Shown: positions 1 through 8,544 of the stretch, piece by piece
Numbering within the stretch: position 1 is the first letter of the stretch
Layout: each line of letters begins with the position of its first letter
Source: Sphingomonas daechungensis
GTDB lineage: Bacteria > Pseudomonadota > Alphaproteobacteria > Sphingomonadales > Sphingomonadaceae
DNA: 64,000 nucleotides
Reading direction: 5' to 3'
Assembly: GCF_014489495.1 (NCBI RefSeq)
Contig: NZ_CP060780.1
Location: forward strand, 2,677,001-2,741,000
The notes under the pieces: model-generated
Seen by the model: the letters and a program-made list of their open reading frames with translations, nothing else
Database searches by the model: none
What the model was told of the DNA's origin: nothing
Program-made: the position numbers and the translations under genes

Positions 1-117
1 TACGCTTTCCTTTACACCGCCGGACAAGCTTCCGGACGTCCCAGAATGCGCCCAACAAGGTAAACAGACCGTAAAACCTTGCCGTCTACGACTGCGGTGG
101 CCATAGGCGCTTGCCAC

Positions 118-193
118 GCCGGATTAGCTCAGTTGGTAGAGCAGCGGTTTTGTAAACCGAAGGTCGCGGGTTCGAATCCTGCATCCGGCACCA
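118..193 (+). tRNA. tRNA-Thr (anticodon TGT)
   Basis: The cloverleaf is complete. A 7-bp acceptor stem pairs GCCGGAT with ATCCGGC, a D-arm follows, and the 7-base anticodon loop TTTGTAA carries TGT. The T-arm contains GGTTCGAATCC and CCA is encoded at 191-193. The only flaw is a G-A pair at the outer end of the anticodon stem. The 3' end is the attachment site of the element that follows. Confidence 0.96.
174..193 (+). repeat. attL core: 3' end of tRNA-Thr
   Basis: These 20 bases, from the T-loop through CCA, recur identically at 39891-39910 in the same orientation, and the flanks diverge at once on both sides. Tyrosine integrases of tRNA-borne islands typically use this segment and leave the tRNA gene intact at the integrase end, as here. 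Confidence 0.88.
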
Positions 194-354
194 TCATTTT
201 TTCCCATGAAATCTCATTAAGGCTCAAGACGAGCAATTTTACGAGAGAGAATCCCTCTGGCGTAGTCCCAACTTGTCCCATATGTTCCAATCAGAGCTCA
301 CGATATTTGGGGTAAGATGGAGGGTATGGAATTCCGCGCTGGGGGTATGGTTCG

Positions 355-1614
355 ATGCTAACCAACCGACAGTGCCAAACTGCGGTGCCACGCGAGAAGG
401 ACTACAAACTTGCGGATTCGGGCGGCTTGTATCTCCATGTGCTGCGTACTGGCTCCAAGATCTGGCGGTGGAAGTATCGAATCCACGGCAAAGAGAAGAA
501 TCTCACGTTCGGGCCATATCCGGACGTGTCGCTAGCAGCTGCACGAGACCAGCGAGACGAAGCCCGAAAGCTCAAGCGCGGCGGATCAGACCCTTCCGTA
601 GCGAGGAAACAGCAGCGGGCGGCGTCGGCCAGTTCAGCAAAGCAGACGTTCGAGGTTGTCGCGCTGGAATGGCATGCTCGACAGCAAGCAAGATGGACCG
701 AGCGCCACAGCAATATCGTGCTTGGTCGGCTCAAAGCAGAAGTCTTTCCCCACATCGGGGCTGTACCTGTTCGGCAGGTGACGCCGCCAATGGTGTTGGA
801 CGTTCTCAGGAGAATGGAGAAGCGCCGCGCAGTCGATCTTGCCCGTCGGGTGCAGCAGTACATCTCGGCAACCTACATCTATGCGCTTGGATCAGGCTCG
901 GCAGAAACCAATCCAGCGGCGGATATGCAGAAGGCGCTGCCGCCGGTGCCCAAGCGCAAATACCCGGCTCTGCGTACAGTCGAGGAAGCGCGGGCGCTGC
1001 TGCGAGCAGCCGAGGCTGCTCCAGGCCACCCGCTTACAAAGCTGGCCTCCAGGCTCATTGCTTTGACGGCTGTGCGCTCGGGTCCATTGCGCCACGCGGA
1101 ATGGTCGGAGTTCGAGGGGCTCGAAACGAGTACGCCAATCTGGCGAATTCCAGCGGCAAAAATGAAGCTGTCGCTCGAGCAGAAAGAGCAAGAGGCATTC
1201 GAGTTCATTGTGCCCTTGGCACCAGCGGCAGTGGAGATCGTGAAGCTCGTCAAACAATTCTCCGGTCGGGCGCCCTATCTCTTTCCGAACGGTCGCAATT
1301 CTCGGGCGCCAATGAGCGAGAACACCTTATCGATTGCATATCGACGGCTCCCTGCATTCAACAGCCGGCACGTACCACACGGGTGGCGATCAACCTTCAG
1401 CACGATAATGAACGAACGTGCCGAGCGCGCTGGCCGAACTGGCGATCGCAACATCATAGATCTCATGCTGGCGCATCAGCCGAAGGGGGTCGAAGCAATC
1501 TACAATCGTGCGTCCTTTATGGAGCGCCGGCGCGAGATTGCTCAGGAGTGGGCCGATCTGTTGTTCGAAGGTTTGCCGCCGAGCTCGTCGCTTATCGAGG
1601 GCCAGCGCAACTAG
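355..1614 (+). CDS. tyrosine-type site-specific integrase
   Basis: This is a 419-residue P4-type integrase. It opens with a DUF4102-like arm (GGLYLHV near residue 25, WRWKYR near 38, LTFGPYPDVSLAAAR near 50-65). A core-binding segment follows, then the catalytic domain. The catalytic residues are visible: Arg in TAVRSGPLRHAEW, the HGWRS box, and Tyr in IYNRASF near the end. The gene lies about 160 bases after tRNA-Thr and points into the island, as usual for integrases that recombine at the tRNA 3' end. The ATG follows a purine-rich stretch. The length is normal and the frame intact. Confidence 0.93.
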   Translation: MLTNRQCQTAVPREKDYKLADSGGLYLHVLRTGSKIWRWKYRIHGKEKNLTFGPYPDVSLAAARDQRDEARKLKRGGSDPSVARKQQRAASASSAKQTFEVVALEWHARQQARWTERHSNIVLGRLKAEVFPHIGAVPVRQVTPPMVLDVLRRMEKRRAVDLARRVQQYISATYIYALGSGSAETNPAADMQKALPPVPKRKYPALRTVEEARALLRAAEAAPGHPLTKLASRLIALTAVRSGPLRHAEWSEFEGLETSTPIWRIPAAKMKLSLEQKEQEAFEFIVPLAPAAVEIVKLVKQFSGRAPYLFPNGRNSRAPMSENTLSIAYRRLPAFNSRHVPHGWRSTFSTIMNERAERAGRTGDRNIIDLMLAHQPKGVEAIYNRASFMERRREIAQEWADLLFEGLPPSSSLIEGQRN

Positions 1615-1639
1615 CCTCCTTCGACGGGCGGGCAGGCTG

Positions 1640-2329
1640 ATGGCCCGCTCGTTCGGCGAAATCGCTTTCAACATCGCGGCAGAGAAGGCGACGCGGTCCT
1701 TCCAGCCGGTCCGGCGAAACAGCTACTACGCCAATGATCCTAGAGCGACCGCTGTGTGGCAGCCGATTGGCCGGAGCAATCAGGAGGCTCGGGTGATCAT
1801 CGGGATACGCATGCATGCTGCGCAGTCCTATGACCGTAAGCACAAGCAGAAAGGGCAGAGGAACGGTCCTCTTGGCAGCATTGGTATTGATGTGCTGCGG
1901 GAGCTTTATCGCATGGTCGACTATCGTACCGGCCGCCTCGATCCTTCGATCGCCACCATATGCGACAGAACGCGGCGATCGAAGCAGGCCGTCGTGGATG
2001 CGATGCACAGGCTACAAGAGCACGGCTTTTTAGTGCGGGTTCGGAGAGCCGAGGCGATCGAGGGCGTCCACCGAGGACCGCAAGTCAGGCAGATCACTAA
2101 CGCTTACGGCTTTAGCCTGCCCGGATGCGTAGCCGAAGAGGTCGACCGCAAATTGAGCGGCGCCTCGATCCCAGACTGTGAGCTCAGCCGACGTGAAGCT
2201 CAGGAGGAAGCAATTGAAGGGATGCTCAGCGAGGCCGACCCGGAGCAGTATCTCGAGTACCTCTTCGCCAACGACAACGACGAGCTGGTCAATGGCTTGC
2301 TCAGATTAGAGGCCAGTCTACCAAAGTAG
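1640..2329 (+). CDS. winged-helix (helix-turn-helix) replication/regulatory protein
   Basis: The 229-residue protein has a central helix-turn-helix region (about residues 75-130: GSIGIDVLREL, then PSIATICDRTRRSKQAVVDAM and LQEHGFLVRVRR). It resembles the helix-turn-helix proteins often found beside integrases in alphaproteobacterial islands and the N-terminal part of plasmid initiators. The ATG at 1640 follows a GGGCAGGC stretch and was preferred to an upstream start that would overlap the integrase. The C-terminus is acidic (NDNDELVNG). A role in replication, excision or transcription of the element is inference. Confidence 0.6.
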   Translation: MARSFGEIAFNIAAEKATRSFQPVRRNSYYANDPRATAVWQPIGRSNQEARVIIGIRMHAAQSYDRKHKQKGQRNGPLGSIGIDVLRELYRMVDYRTGRLDPSIATICDRTRRSKQAVVDAMHRLQEHGFLVRVRRAEAIEGVHRGPQVRQITNAYGFSLPGCVAEEVDRKLSGASIPDCELSRREAQEEAIEGMLSEADPEQYLEYLFANDNDELVNGLLRLEASLPK

Positions 2330-2958
2330 CGCAAGTCTACCGAGCAGTCAGAATCCATTCCTAAGTTATATAATATATAGACCTTATCAGTTCAGCCGCG
2401 CAGCGATCGTTAGGGTCATCGTTTCCGGGTGACCAATCCCGGTCGTTGTGCGGCGCCTAAGTTGCTGCCGGCGCTGCACGCCGGCCGGGCTTACCAGGGG
2501 GTGCGCTCCAAGCAGGGCTGCATGAGAGGTCCCTCGCCGCAGCGTCGGTCAGCTCCAGGTGAATCAAAATGAGTCAGAGCCGCTCTCCTGTGAATGCTCT
2601 CTTTAAGTCGTGAGTCAAAACCTACACAGAAAGCACGCGGGCGAGGCGCGGGACAAGCGCCGCCCGCGGCTTCAGGGCGCTGTTCGAACGAGCACCCCGG
2701 ATGACCCTCCAGGCGAATGAAATCGAATGATTGGCCCTCCTCTCGTAACGCAGAGGGGAAATGGGTGAAGCGCACCAAAAGCACGCGGGCGAGGCGCGGG
2801 ACCAGCGCGGCGAGCCTCCGCTTTCGGCCAATCAGAGCCGCCCAATGGTTCTCGGATGCTAATGGCCGGAAGGGAAAGCCGATATTGCCCTGCGAGCGGT
2901 GAGAGCGAGTAGGAAACCGCCGTTTAGGGTGGTCGTTCAGCGATTCCAACGATGGAGA
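2330..2958. other. 629-base region without a convincing gene
   Basis: It begins with an AT-rich stretch (TATATAATATATAG near 2366) and then becomes GC-rich. It contains a 25-bp direct repeat. Open frames on the minus strand here are low-complexity Arg/Ala sequences that I do not recognise. Confidence 0.6.
2630..2802. repeat. pair of 25-bp direct repeats
   Basis: The sequence starting AAAGCACGCGGGCGAGGCGC is present exactly at 2630-2654 and 2778-2802, 148 bases apart. The following bases are similar but not identical. It may be a dispersed sphingomonad repeat or an iteron-like site near the helix-turn-helix gene. Confidence 0.6.
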
Positions 2959-3321
2959 ATGGCGCTTCAAGAGCACTTATTTGATCTAAAAGAGGGCTTC
3001 TGGCTCTCCGGCGAGGAGCATTTTCTCGAGCATGTCGACAAGGAGTGTTTGCTTGCATTTCCGCAGATGGGGGAGATGCACGGCGTATTTGCCCGCGAAC
3101 ACGTCGCGGCGACTGCAATGAACGCAAATAGGTGGCGTGACCTGCGACTAAGCGGCCGTCATCTTCTGCGCGTCGATGATGACGTGGCGATCATAAGCTA
3201 CCGGGCAGATGTAACGCGAGCCGACGACCAACCATATTTAGCCTTAGTCAGCTCGGCCTACGTGCAGACGAGCGATGGATGGAATTTGGCGTTTCACCAG
3301 CATTCCCCCGTCGAGGAATGA
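2959..3321 (+). CDS. NTF2-like (DUF4440/SnoaL-type) small protein
   Basis: The product has 120 residues beginning MALQEHLFDLKEGF. The pattern of an N-terminal helix followed by strands (ISYRADVTRADD, YLALVSSAYVQ, WNLAFHQHSPV) is typical of the DUF4440 cone-shaped NTF2-like fold, which often binds small hydrophobic ligands. The ATG at 2959 was chosen because the fold starts there; an in-frame start 20 codons earlier adds only basic residues. It is followed by an antibiotic-biosynthesis-monooxygenase-like gene. The specific role is unknown. Confidence 0.65.
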   Translation: MALQEHLFDLKEGFWLSGEEHFLEHVDKECLLAFPQMGEMHGVFAREHVAATAMNANRWRDLRLSGRHLLRVDDDVAIISYRADVTRADDQPYLALVSSAYVQTSDGWNLAFHQHSPVEE

Positions 3322-3418
3322 CCAGCGTCTGAAACGGGTGAAAAGCGGCAGTTGCCTCCGCGTCCATCAACCCTACTTCTCGTATGATCAATTCGCTTTT
3401 CGCCTAGGTTGGAACGCC

Positions 3419-3748
3419 GTGATTGTCTTCATCAATGTCTTCCAAGTCGATCCGTCCAATCAACAGCGATTGGTCGATATATTGACCAAGGTCACCGGCG
3501 AGATCGTCAGCAAAGCGCCTGGGTTCATTTCGTCGACCCTTCATCGCAGCACAGACGGCAGCAAGGTCACCATGTACGCTAAATGGGTCAGCCTTGCTGA
3601 CTATGAGGCCATGCGCCAAGACCCAGCGCCACGCCCATATCTCGAAGAAGCCCTGTCATTCGCTACATTTGATCCCGGGATGTATGAGGTGGTTGGCGAG
3701 TTCCATTCGAAAACGACGGATGGAAAATCCAAGTCCCCTCCGCTTTGA
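3419..3748 (+). CDS. antibiotic biosynthesis monooxygenase (ABM) domain protein
   Basis: The 109-residue protein starts at GTG 3419 (VIVFINVFQVDPSNQQRLVD). It shows the single ABM ferredoxin-like fold: an NVFQV strand, a helix through LTKVTGEIV, PGFISSTLHRS, a MYAKWVSLADYEAM strand-helix, and a C-terminal YEVVGEF strand. Such proteins act as dimeric cofactor-independent monooxygenases or as unknown enzymes. An in-frame ATG at 3275 would overlap the preceding gene and add unrelated sequence, so the GTG is preferred. Confidence 0.7.
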   Translation: MIVFINVFQVDPSNQQRLVDILTKVTGEIVSKAPGFISSTLHRSTDGSKVTMYAKWVSLADYEAMRQDPAPRPYLEEALSFATFDPGMYEVVGEFHSKTTDGKSKSPPL

Positions 3749-3771
3749 AGGTCCTCCAAGGGTCGTTATCT

Positions 3772-3798
3772 GCCGAAAGCAGACCGGCCGCTTTCGGC
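3772..3798 (+). terminator. hairpin after the ABM gene (REP-like)
   Basis: A perfect 9-bp inverted repeat, GCCGAAAGC (3772-3780) and GCTTTCGGC (3790-3798), with a 9-base loop, starts 23 bases after the stop. No T-tract follows. The CGCTTTCGGCCA segment also occurs at 2819-2830, so it may be a dispersed intergenic repeat that also ends transcription. Confidence 0.45.
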
Positions 3799-3929
3799 CA
3801 ACATTGGTCGTCAACTAAAGGAAGTTGGTAGCCCTAAATGATGGCGCGCTTTCTCGCCTGACACTTTGGTGCAATTGAGCTGCGGGGTTGAAACGGCGAA
3901 TATTGCATGAGCGCTCCAAAAAAGGCGCC

Positions 3930-3980
3930 GAGGACGCGGACGGGCCCTCCCCGACTCCCCTCCCGACCGTCCGCGTCCTC
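3930..3980. terminator. 14-bp perfect inverted repeat, convergent-terminator candidate
   Basis: GAGGACGCGGACGG (3930-3943) is mirrored exactly by CCGTCCGCGTCCTC (3967-3980) across a C-rich 23-base loop. It sits between convergent genes, which fits a bidirectional stem terminator, but there is no U-tract. Confidence 0.45.
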
Positions 3981-4204
3981 AACTGTCACTAAGAAAGCCT
4001 GAGCGGGGACGGGTGATTTGCCAGAGACCGGAACTTGTGAATTCGCCCTTCCAAGCGGAGCAGTAGGTGTGATGGCGCGCCATCGTCTCCATCCTTCCTG
4101 TGTTACCGACAACGGTGCAGCCCGATCAGGCGCTGGCCATCGTGCAGTAACGCTCTCGCGCTAGGGTTTAGATCTCGTCTCATGAAGCGTCGATTTGGCT
4201 GCCG

Positions 4205-4525
4205 TCAGCTGATGGCGGGCGGATCGCTTGCCGGGAAACTTTCGATACCAGCCTCATCAAAAAATTCTTCGCGGTGGATGTGACCATCCGTTTGCTCGCC
4301 CTCCTCGAACAAGATTGCTACGTCTGCATTCGCGGACAATCGGACCTGCTCGCCTTCAATGCCGGCAACCAAGCCAGCGGAAATGAAGCGGTGCCCCACC
4401 GCTCCTATGGGGCCATCGCTACGGGTGAGCTTGATGCGATCCCCGAGCACACGGTCGACGGTGCCGACGTGGACACCGTCGGCGCCGATCACTTCCAAAT
4501 GTTCCTTGATATTGGGGAGGCTCAC
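4205..4525 (-). CDS. DUF2171 domain-containing protein
   Basis: The 106-residue protein has the DUF2171 signature: MSLPNIKEHLEVIGADGVHVGTVD, then VLGDRIKLTRSD and HRFISAGLVAGIEGEQVRLS. The family is PRC-barrel-like, of unknown function, and common in sphingomonads. It starts 27 bases after the end of the alpha/beta hydrolase on the same strand, so the two probably share a transcript from the element at 5649-5669. Confidence 0.82.
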   Translation of the reverse strand: MSLPNIKEHLEVIGADGVHVGTVDRVLGDRIKLTRSDGPIGAVGHRFISAGLVAGIEGEQVRLSANADVAILFEEGEQTDGHIHREEFFDEAGIESFPASDPPAIS

Positions 4526-4552
4526 GGCCCGTCTCCTTTTGTTGAAATGACA

Positions 4553-5586
4553 TCAAATAGGCTGCGACGCGAAGGCACTCCCGCCGAGGTCCAAGATTGC
4601 TCGGGCAAACTCAGCGGGTGCTTCTTGAGGTAAATTGTGACCGATCCCGCCAGTCACGAGACGGTGCACATAAGGCCCAGCAAACTTTGTCGCATAAGCG
4701 CTCGGATTTGGATGAGGCGCACCATTGGCGTCACCCTCGAGCGAGATCGACGGAACTCTGATTGGAGGCGACCCAGACAGCCGGGCCTCCAGCGCGTCAT
4801 AACGCCGCTCCCCATCTGCGAGACCGAGCCGCCAGCGATAATTGTGAATGACAACGTCAACGTGATCGGGGTTGTCGAATGCTGCAGCGCTTCGTTCGAA
4901 CGTCGCATCATCGAAATCCCACTTGGGTGATGCGAGAGACCAGATCAAACGCGCGAATTGGCGGCGGTAAAGGTTGTAGCCCTCGCGCCCTCGATCCGTG
5001 GCGAAGTAGAATTGATACCACCATTGAAGCTCGGCCGACGGGGAAGTGGGTTGCGTCCAGCGGCCTGGCTTCCGATCAGATAACCACTCACCGAGACGAG
5101 ACCGGTGCAGCGTTCCGGCCAGAGTGCAGCAATTATGTCAGCGCTTCGGGCACCCCAGTCGAAGCCGGCAAGAAGCGCCTTTTTGATGCCGAGCGCATCC
5201 ATCATTCGGATGGTGTCCGTTGCGACTGCTGCGGGCTGACCATTGCGCATGGCGCTGCCTACTAGGAACCGAGTTCCTCCAAAGCCGCGTAGGTAGGGGA
5301 CGATCACCTTGCGGCCCTGAGCAGCTAGCAAAGGTGCAACCTCACTGAAGCTATGAATATCGTAGGGCCAACCGTGCAACAGGATGACCGTCTGGCCGTG
5401 AGGCGGCCCAAGTTCGGCATAGGTGATCTCCAGGAGCTCAGTCTTGATACGCCGCAACTTCCATGGAAGCGCAGCGCTAGAAACGCCTTCGACACCTTGT
5501 TCGGTCGTAGCCGCAGCTGTCGTCGCCGCTGCCGCACCGGCCAGCGTTGCTTTCAATAGCTCTCGGCGGCGCAGCTCGAGCGTCAT
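4553..5586 (-). CDS. Tat-exported alpha/beta hydrolase (frameshifted)
   Basis: An alpha/beta hydrolase with a twin-arginine leader (LRRRELLKATLAGAAAA). It has the oxyanion motif LLHGWPYD, a nucleophile elbow AGFDWGARSA (Asp, as in epoxide hydrolases and dehalogenases) and a C-terminal GGIGHNLPQEAP supplying the His. The frame breaks near 5050: one C missing from a C-run turns LPP into LPR, and the second part continues to 4553. I chose ATG 5586 because it begins the twin-arginine leader and lies 62 bases from the conserved upstream element; ATG 5619 is the alternative. Probably periplasmic. Confidence 0.75.
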
Positions 5587-5648
5587 GTTTGTGGCTCCGA
5601 TTGAGGCAATGGTGTTCACCCTGCCTGCGCCTGACGCAGCGCGGCGCC

Positions 5649-5669
5649 AATTAGACGATGGTGTACGTC
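5649..5669 (-). promoter_or_regulatory. island element, copy for the 5586 hydrolase
   Basis: Read on the minus strand: GTACACCATCGTCTAATT. It matches the 12580-12610 copy at TACACCATCGTC-AAT and ends 62 bases before ATG 5586. Confidence 0.6.
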
Positions 5670-5724
5670 ATCCAGTCACATTTGGCGGTCTAGCTTGGCC
5701 GACCGAGATCCGAGCGTTCGATCG

Positions 5725-5746
5725 GACCAACACCAAAGTAGCATGG
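5725..5746 (+). promoter_or_regulatory. island element, weaker copy before the response regulators
   Basis: Plus strand: CAACACCAAAGTAGCATGG, matching the ACACCAAAGT core of the shared element. It lies about 140 bases before the receiver gene at 5888, in the divergent region with the hydrolase. Confidence 0.45.
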
Positions 5747-5887
5747 ACGAACTCAGGTCACGAGCGCATGCACTCGGCCTGATCGAGAGAAGAATATGAC
5801 GCTGGATGCTAGGGGCCTGATGACCGCCCGCCTGGGCGACGTGCCTCGGCGGCCAGAGGGAAGCGTGTCGACCGACGGGTTCGAGCC

Positions 5888-6259
5888 GTGAGCTCGAGCA
5901 AGGTCATTGCCGTCGTCGATGATGACGAATCGGTGAGGGAGTCATTGCCTGCTCTGCTGGAATCCTACGGCTTTGAAGTCCGCGCTTTCGAATCTGCCGA
6001 GGCGTTCCTGAGGGCCGACGGGCAAGAGAGTACCGACTGCATCGTCCTCGATGTCGCAATGCCGGGCCTCAGCGGGCCACAGCTTCAGCAGGCCCTGATC
6101 CGCAACGGTTTCCGCCTGCCGATCGTCTTCATCAGCGCCCATGCGCAGGATAACCTTTGGCCGACGCTTCAGTCGAGCGGCGCCATTGCCTGTCTCTTGA
6201 AGCCATTCAGCGAAGAAGCGATTGTCGAGGCCGTCACGCTCGCAGTCCGCCCGAAGTGA
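5888..6259 (+). CDS. single-domain response regulator (FixJ-type receiver)
   Basis: The 123-residue protein is a receiver domain only. It has the acidic pair DDDE near residues 11-14, phospho-acceptor Asp in CIVLDVAMPGLSG, a conserved Ser in VFISAHA and Lys in LLKPF. It lacks an output domain, so it probably relays phosphate or competes for a kinase. The start is GTG 5888 (VSSSKVIAVVDDD). A FixJ-type regulator with an output domain follows within 10 bases, so the two are co-transcribed. Confidence 0.88.
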   Translation: MSSSKVIAVVDDDESVRESLPALLESYGFEVRAFESAEAFLRADGQESTDCIVLDVAMPGLSGPQLQQALIRNGFRLPIVFISAHAQDNLWPTLQSSGAIACLLKPFSEEAIVEAVTLAVRPK

Positions 6260-6268
6260 AGGTTGCCG

Positions 6269-6961
6269 ATGTACAGCATGAGCTCCCGCGCAGGTTTCGG
6301 TATGACGTCGAAAGACAATCCTGACGACTCGCACGCCAAGCCGGTCGTGCTCGTCGTCGATGACGACATCTCCGTTCGAGAGGCGCTTCAGCCCCTCCTC
6401 GAGCTGGCCGGCTGGCGGGTGATTAGCTTCCCCGATGCGCAGGCTTTCCTCGACTGGAACGAGAGCGAGCCGGGTCAAGTCGGGTGCCTGCTGCTGGACT
6501 TCAGCCTCCCTGATCTCAACGGACTCGATCTTCAGGAACGGATTGCAAAGGACCGGCCCGAACTGCCGATCATCTTCCTGACGGGGTTTGGCGACGTGCC
6601 GATGAGCGTGCGGGCGATGAAGGCCGGCGCTGCAGAGTTCCTGACCAAGCCGTTCGACGATGAGGTATTGCTTACCGCAGTCGACCGGTCGATCGAAAAA
6701 AGTAGGGAAATCAGCGCCGAGCGAGCGAGCCTTAAGGTGATCGAGGAACGCTACGCCGAACTCAGCCGGCGTGAACGCGAAGTTATGGCGCTGATCGTTT
6801 CAGGCCTCCTGAACAAGCAGGTGGGAGGTGAACTCGGCATCAGCGAGATCACGGTCAAGGCGCATCGCGGCAGGCTGATGGAAAAAATGAAAGCCCGCTC
6901 CTTCGCGGACCTTGTGAAAATGGGTCAGCGGCTCGGGCTCGAACCGGGCGCGCGAGGCTGA
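6269..6961 (+). CDS. FixJ/NarL-family response regulator with LuxR HTH
   Basis: An N-terminal receiver (VVLVVDDDISVREAL, phospho-acceptor Asp in CLLLDFSLPDLNG, Thr in FLTGFGDV, Lys in FLTKPFDD) is joined to a C-terminal LuxR-type HTH (LSRREREVMALIVSGLLNKQ, then LGISEITVKAHRGRLMEKM). Length is about 230 residues, normal for FixJ, StyR and TodT-like regulators. ATG 6269 is preferred to a TTG two codons earlier. It is the only island-encoded response regulator with a DNA-binding domain that I can see, so it is the leading candidate to bind the recurring dyad. That link is inference. Confidence 0.9.
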   Translation: MYSMSSRAGFGMTSKDNPDDSHAKPVVLVVDDDISVREALQPLLELAGWRVISFPDAQAFLDWNESEPGQVGCLLLDFSLPDLNGLDLQERIAKDRPELPIIFLTGFGDVPMSVRAMKAGAAEFLTKPFDDEVLLTAVDRSIEKSREISAERASLKVIEERYAELSRREREVMALIVSGLLNKQVGGELGISEITVKAHRGRLMEKMKARSFADLVKMGQRLGLEPGARG

Positions 6962-6967
6962 AGCCTA

Positions 6968-6997
6968 GACCAAGGTCTCGCGAGACCAAGGTTCAAT
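6968..6997 (+). promoter_or_regulatory. island dyad before the sensorless histidine kinase
   Basis: GGTCTC-GC-GAGACC is a perfect dyad flanked by CCAA and CAAGGTTCAAT. It matches the shared element as GAGACCAAGGTTCAATAG and lies about 78 bases before ATG 7076. It starts 6 bases after the stop of the FixJ regulator. Confidence 0.6.
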
Positions 6998-7075
6998 AGC
7001 GGGCTCCGTCCAGCTTCGACAGACAGTTCTCCTCGGCCCGCCGACCAGGGGAGTGGGTCCAACGGAGAACAAGGC

Positions 7076-7750
7076 ATGCTTGCAACTGGTATCGGCACGT
7101 CGATCCCGCGGCGATCCTTGAACCTGATTGAGGAAATCAATCATCGCGTGCTGAACGAATATACCGAAGCCATCGCGTCCCTCTCCGTGGCCGCCGCGCG
7201 AAGCCGGCACAGCGCGACCAGGTCCGAGATTGCCAATGTCGCGGACCGCCTCCGTGAGCACGCCGAACTCCATCGGGTGCTCAGCCCGCCGCGGGAGGGC
7301 AGCGAGGTCAATATCGCTGAATATCTCGGTCAGATCTGTTTGAAATTCTCGACAGCGATGCTCGCGCAGCGAGGCATATTCCTCGTGCTGGACACGGCCG
7401 ACCATTTGATGGCCGGCGAGACCTGCTGGCGCATCGGGCTCGTCGTCGCCGAACTCATCCGGAACGCGGCGCGCCATGGCCTGCGCGATTCAGGCGGTGA
7501 AATCTTCGTGCAGGTCACGCACGAGGGTGGCGAACTCAGATGCTTGGTTCGTGACACGGGCCGGCCTCCCCTCAATCCGGCTGCAGGCCGCGGACAGTCG
7601 GTCATCGCCGGCCTGGTCCAGGAGCTTGGCGGCAGTGCCGAATGGTCATTCGGACCGGAAGGTTGCGCGGTGCTGACACGCTTCCCGAGCATGGCTTTGC
7701 TGCGAAGTGGACCGCAGCAAGACCTCGAGACCATTGCAGGAGCTTTATGA
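7076..7750 (+). CDS. sensorless histidine kinase (HWE/HisKA_2-like)
   Basis: The 224-residue protein has a dimerisation/His segment at the start (LIEEINHRVLNEY, His near residue 24) and a degenerate HATPase domain: N-box VVAELIRNAARHGL, then LVRDTGRP and GQSVIAGLVQELGG. It has no sensory or membrane region, so it probably takes its input from another protein or acts as a phosphotransfer partner for the receivers just upstream. An RBS-like GGAGAAC precedes the ATG. Its TGA overlaps the ATG of the next SDR gene. Confidence 0.8.
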   Translation: MLATGIGTSIPRRSLNLIEEINHRVLNEYTEAIASLSVAAARSRHSATRSEIANVADRLREHAELHRVLSPPREGSEVNIAEYLGQICLKFSTAMLAQRGIFLVLDTADHLMAGETCWRIGLVVAELIRNAARHGLRDSGGEIFVQVTHEGGELRCLVRDTGRPPLNPAAGRGQSVIAGLVQELGGSAEWSFGPEGCAVLTRFPSMALLRSGPQQDLETIAGAL

Positions 7751-8538
7751 TGGCCAAGCCCGTTGCGTTGATCACCGGCGCTTCCTCCGGCCTCGGCTCC
7801 ATTTACGCAGACCGGCTCGCGAGGCGCGGGTGGGACCTCCTCCTTGCCGCGCGCAATCATGAGCGGCTTGCCACGCTTGCGACAAGACTGGAGCGCGAGA
7901 CGGGAAGCGCCGTCGAACCTGCAGTCGTTGATCTCTCAGATTTGAATGGCCGGAGGCAGCTCGCCCAACGCCTGTCAGAGGATTCCCGCATCGAGATGCT
8001 CGTTAACAATGCGGGGTTTGGCTCTACCGCGCCGCTCAAGGAGTCCGACCCCGAGATCATGGAGCAGATGATCGAGCTGAATGTGAGCGCTGTCACCATG
8101 CTCGCGAACGCGGCCGCCCGGGCCTTTGCGCAACGCGGGCGAGGCGCGATCATCAACATGGCTTCGATCACGGCCGTGGCACCAACCATCCTCAATGGCG
8201 TCTATGGTGCGACCAAAGCCTATGTGCTGGCGCTGAGCCAGTCGCTCCACCATGAACTCGCGCCTTTTGACGTGAAGGTCCAGGTCGTGCTGCCCGGCGC
8301 AACGGCAACCGAATTCTGGGACGCGTCCGGATCGTCCGTCCGTGCATTGCCCGCGAGCATCGTCATGAGGCCGGAGGACGTCGTCGACGCGGCCCTGAGC
8401 GGCTTCGACCAAGGCGAGTTCGTGACGATTCCATCGCTTCCCGATGCGAGCGAGTGGGAGGCGTTCGACGCCGCTCGAACCGCCTTGCTTCCCAACCTTT
8501 CCCGAAGCGAGCCGGCGGAACGCTATCGCAGGGGCTAG
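7747..8538 (+). CDS. SDR-family oxidoreductase
   Basis: A classical short-chain dehydrogenase of about 263 residues. It has the nucleotide motif TGASSGLG near residue 11, an NNAGFG loop, catalytic Ser in MASITAVAP and the active-site pair in YGATKAY. It lacks the usual C-terminal substrate loop of FabG and resembles DltE/YdfG-like SDRs. It starts inside the stop codon of the histidine kinase, so it is translationally coupled. The substrate is unknown. Confidence 0.88.
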   Translation: MMAKPVALITGASSGLGSIYADRLARRGWDLLLAARNHERLATLATRLERETGSAVEPAVVDLSDLNGRRQLAQRLSEDSRIEMLVNNAGFGSTAPLKESDPEIMEQMIELNVSAVTMLANAAARAFAQRGRGAIINMASITAVAPTILNGVYGATKAYVLALSQSLHHELAPFDVKVQVVLPGATATEFWDASGSSVRALPASIVMRPEDVVDAALSGFDQGEFVTIPSLPDASEWEAFDAARTALLPNLSRSEPAERYRRG

Positions 8539-8544
8539 AGCATA

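Larger units (their letters stand above)
3749..4204. other. 456-base intergenic region with two hairpins
   Basis: It lies between the plus-strand ABM gene and the minus-strand DUF2171 gene, so it is convergent. It holds the hairpin at 3772-3798 and a larger one at 3930-3980. I see no credible gene. Confidence 0.6.

Noticed and set aside
79..315. 78-codon frame across tRNA-Thr
   Set aside because: It reads through the tRNA gene (GLAQLVEQRFCKPKVAGSNPAS), a classic false protein.
2491..2976. 161-codon minus-strand frame in the 2.3-2.9 kb gap
   Set aside because: It contains the 25-bp repeat translated twice and is Arg/Pro-rich; no family recognised.
3834..4112. 92-codon minus-strand frame over the hairpin region
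   Set aside because: No motif, no ribosome-binding site I trust, and it translates the inverted repeat.
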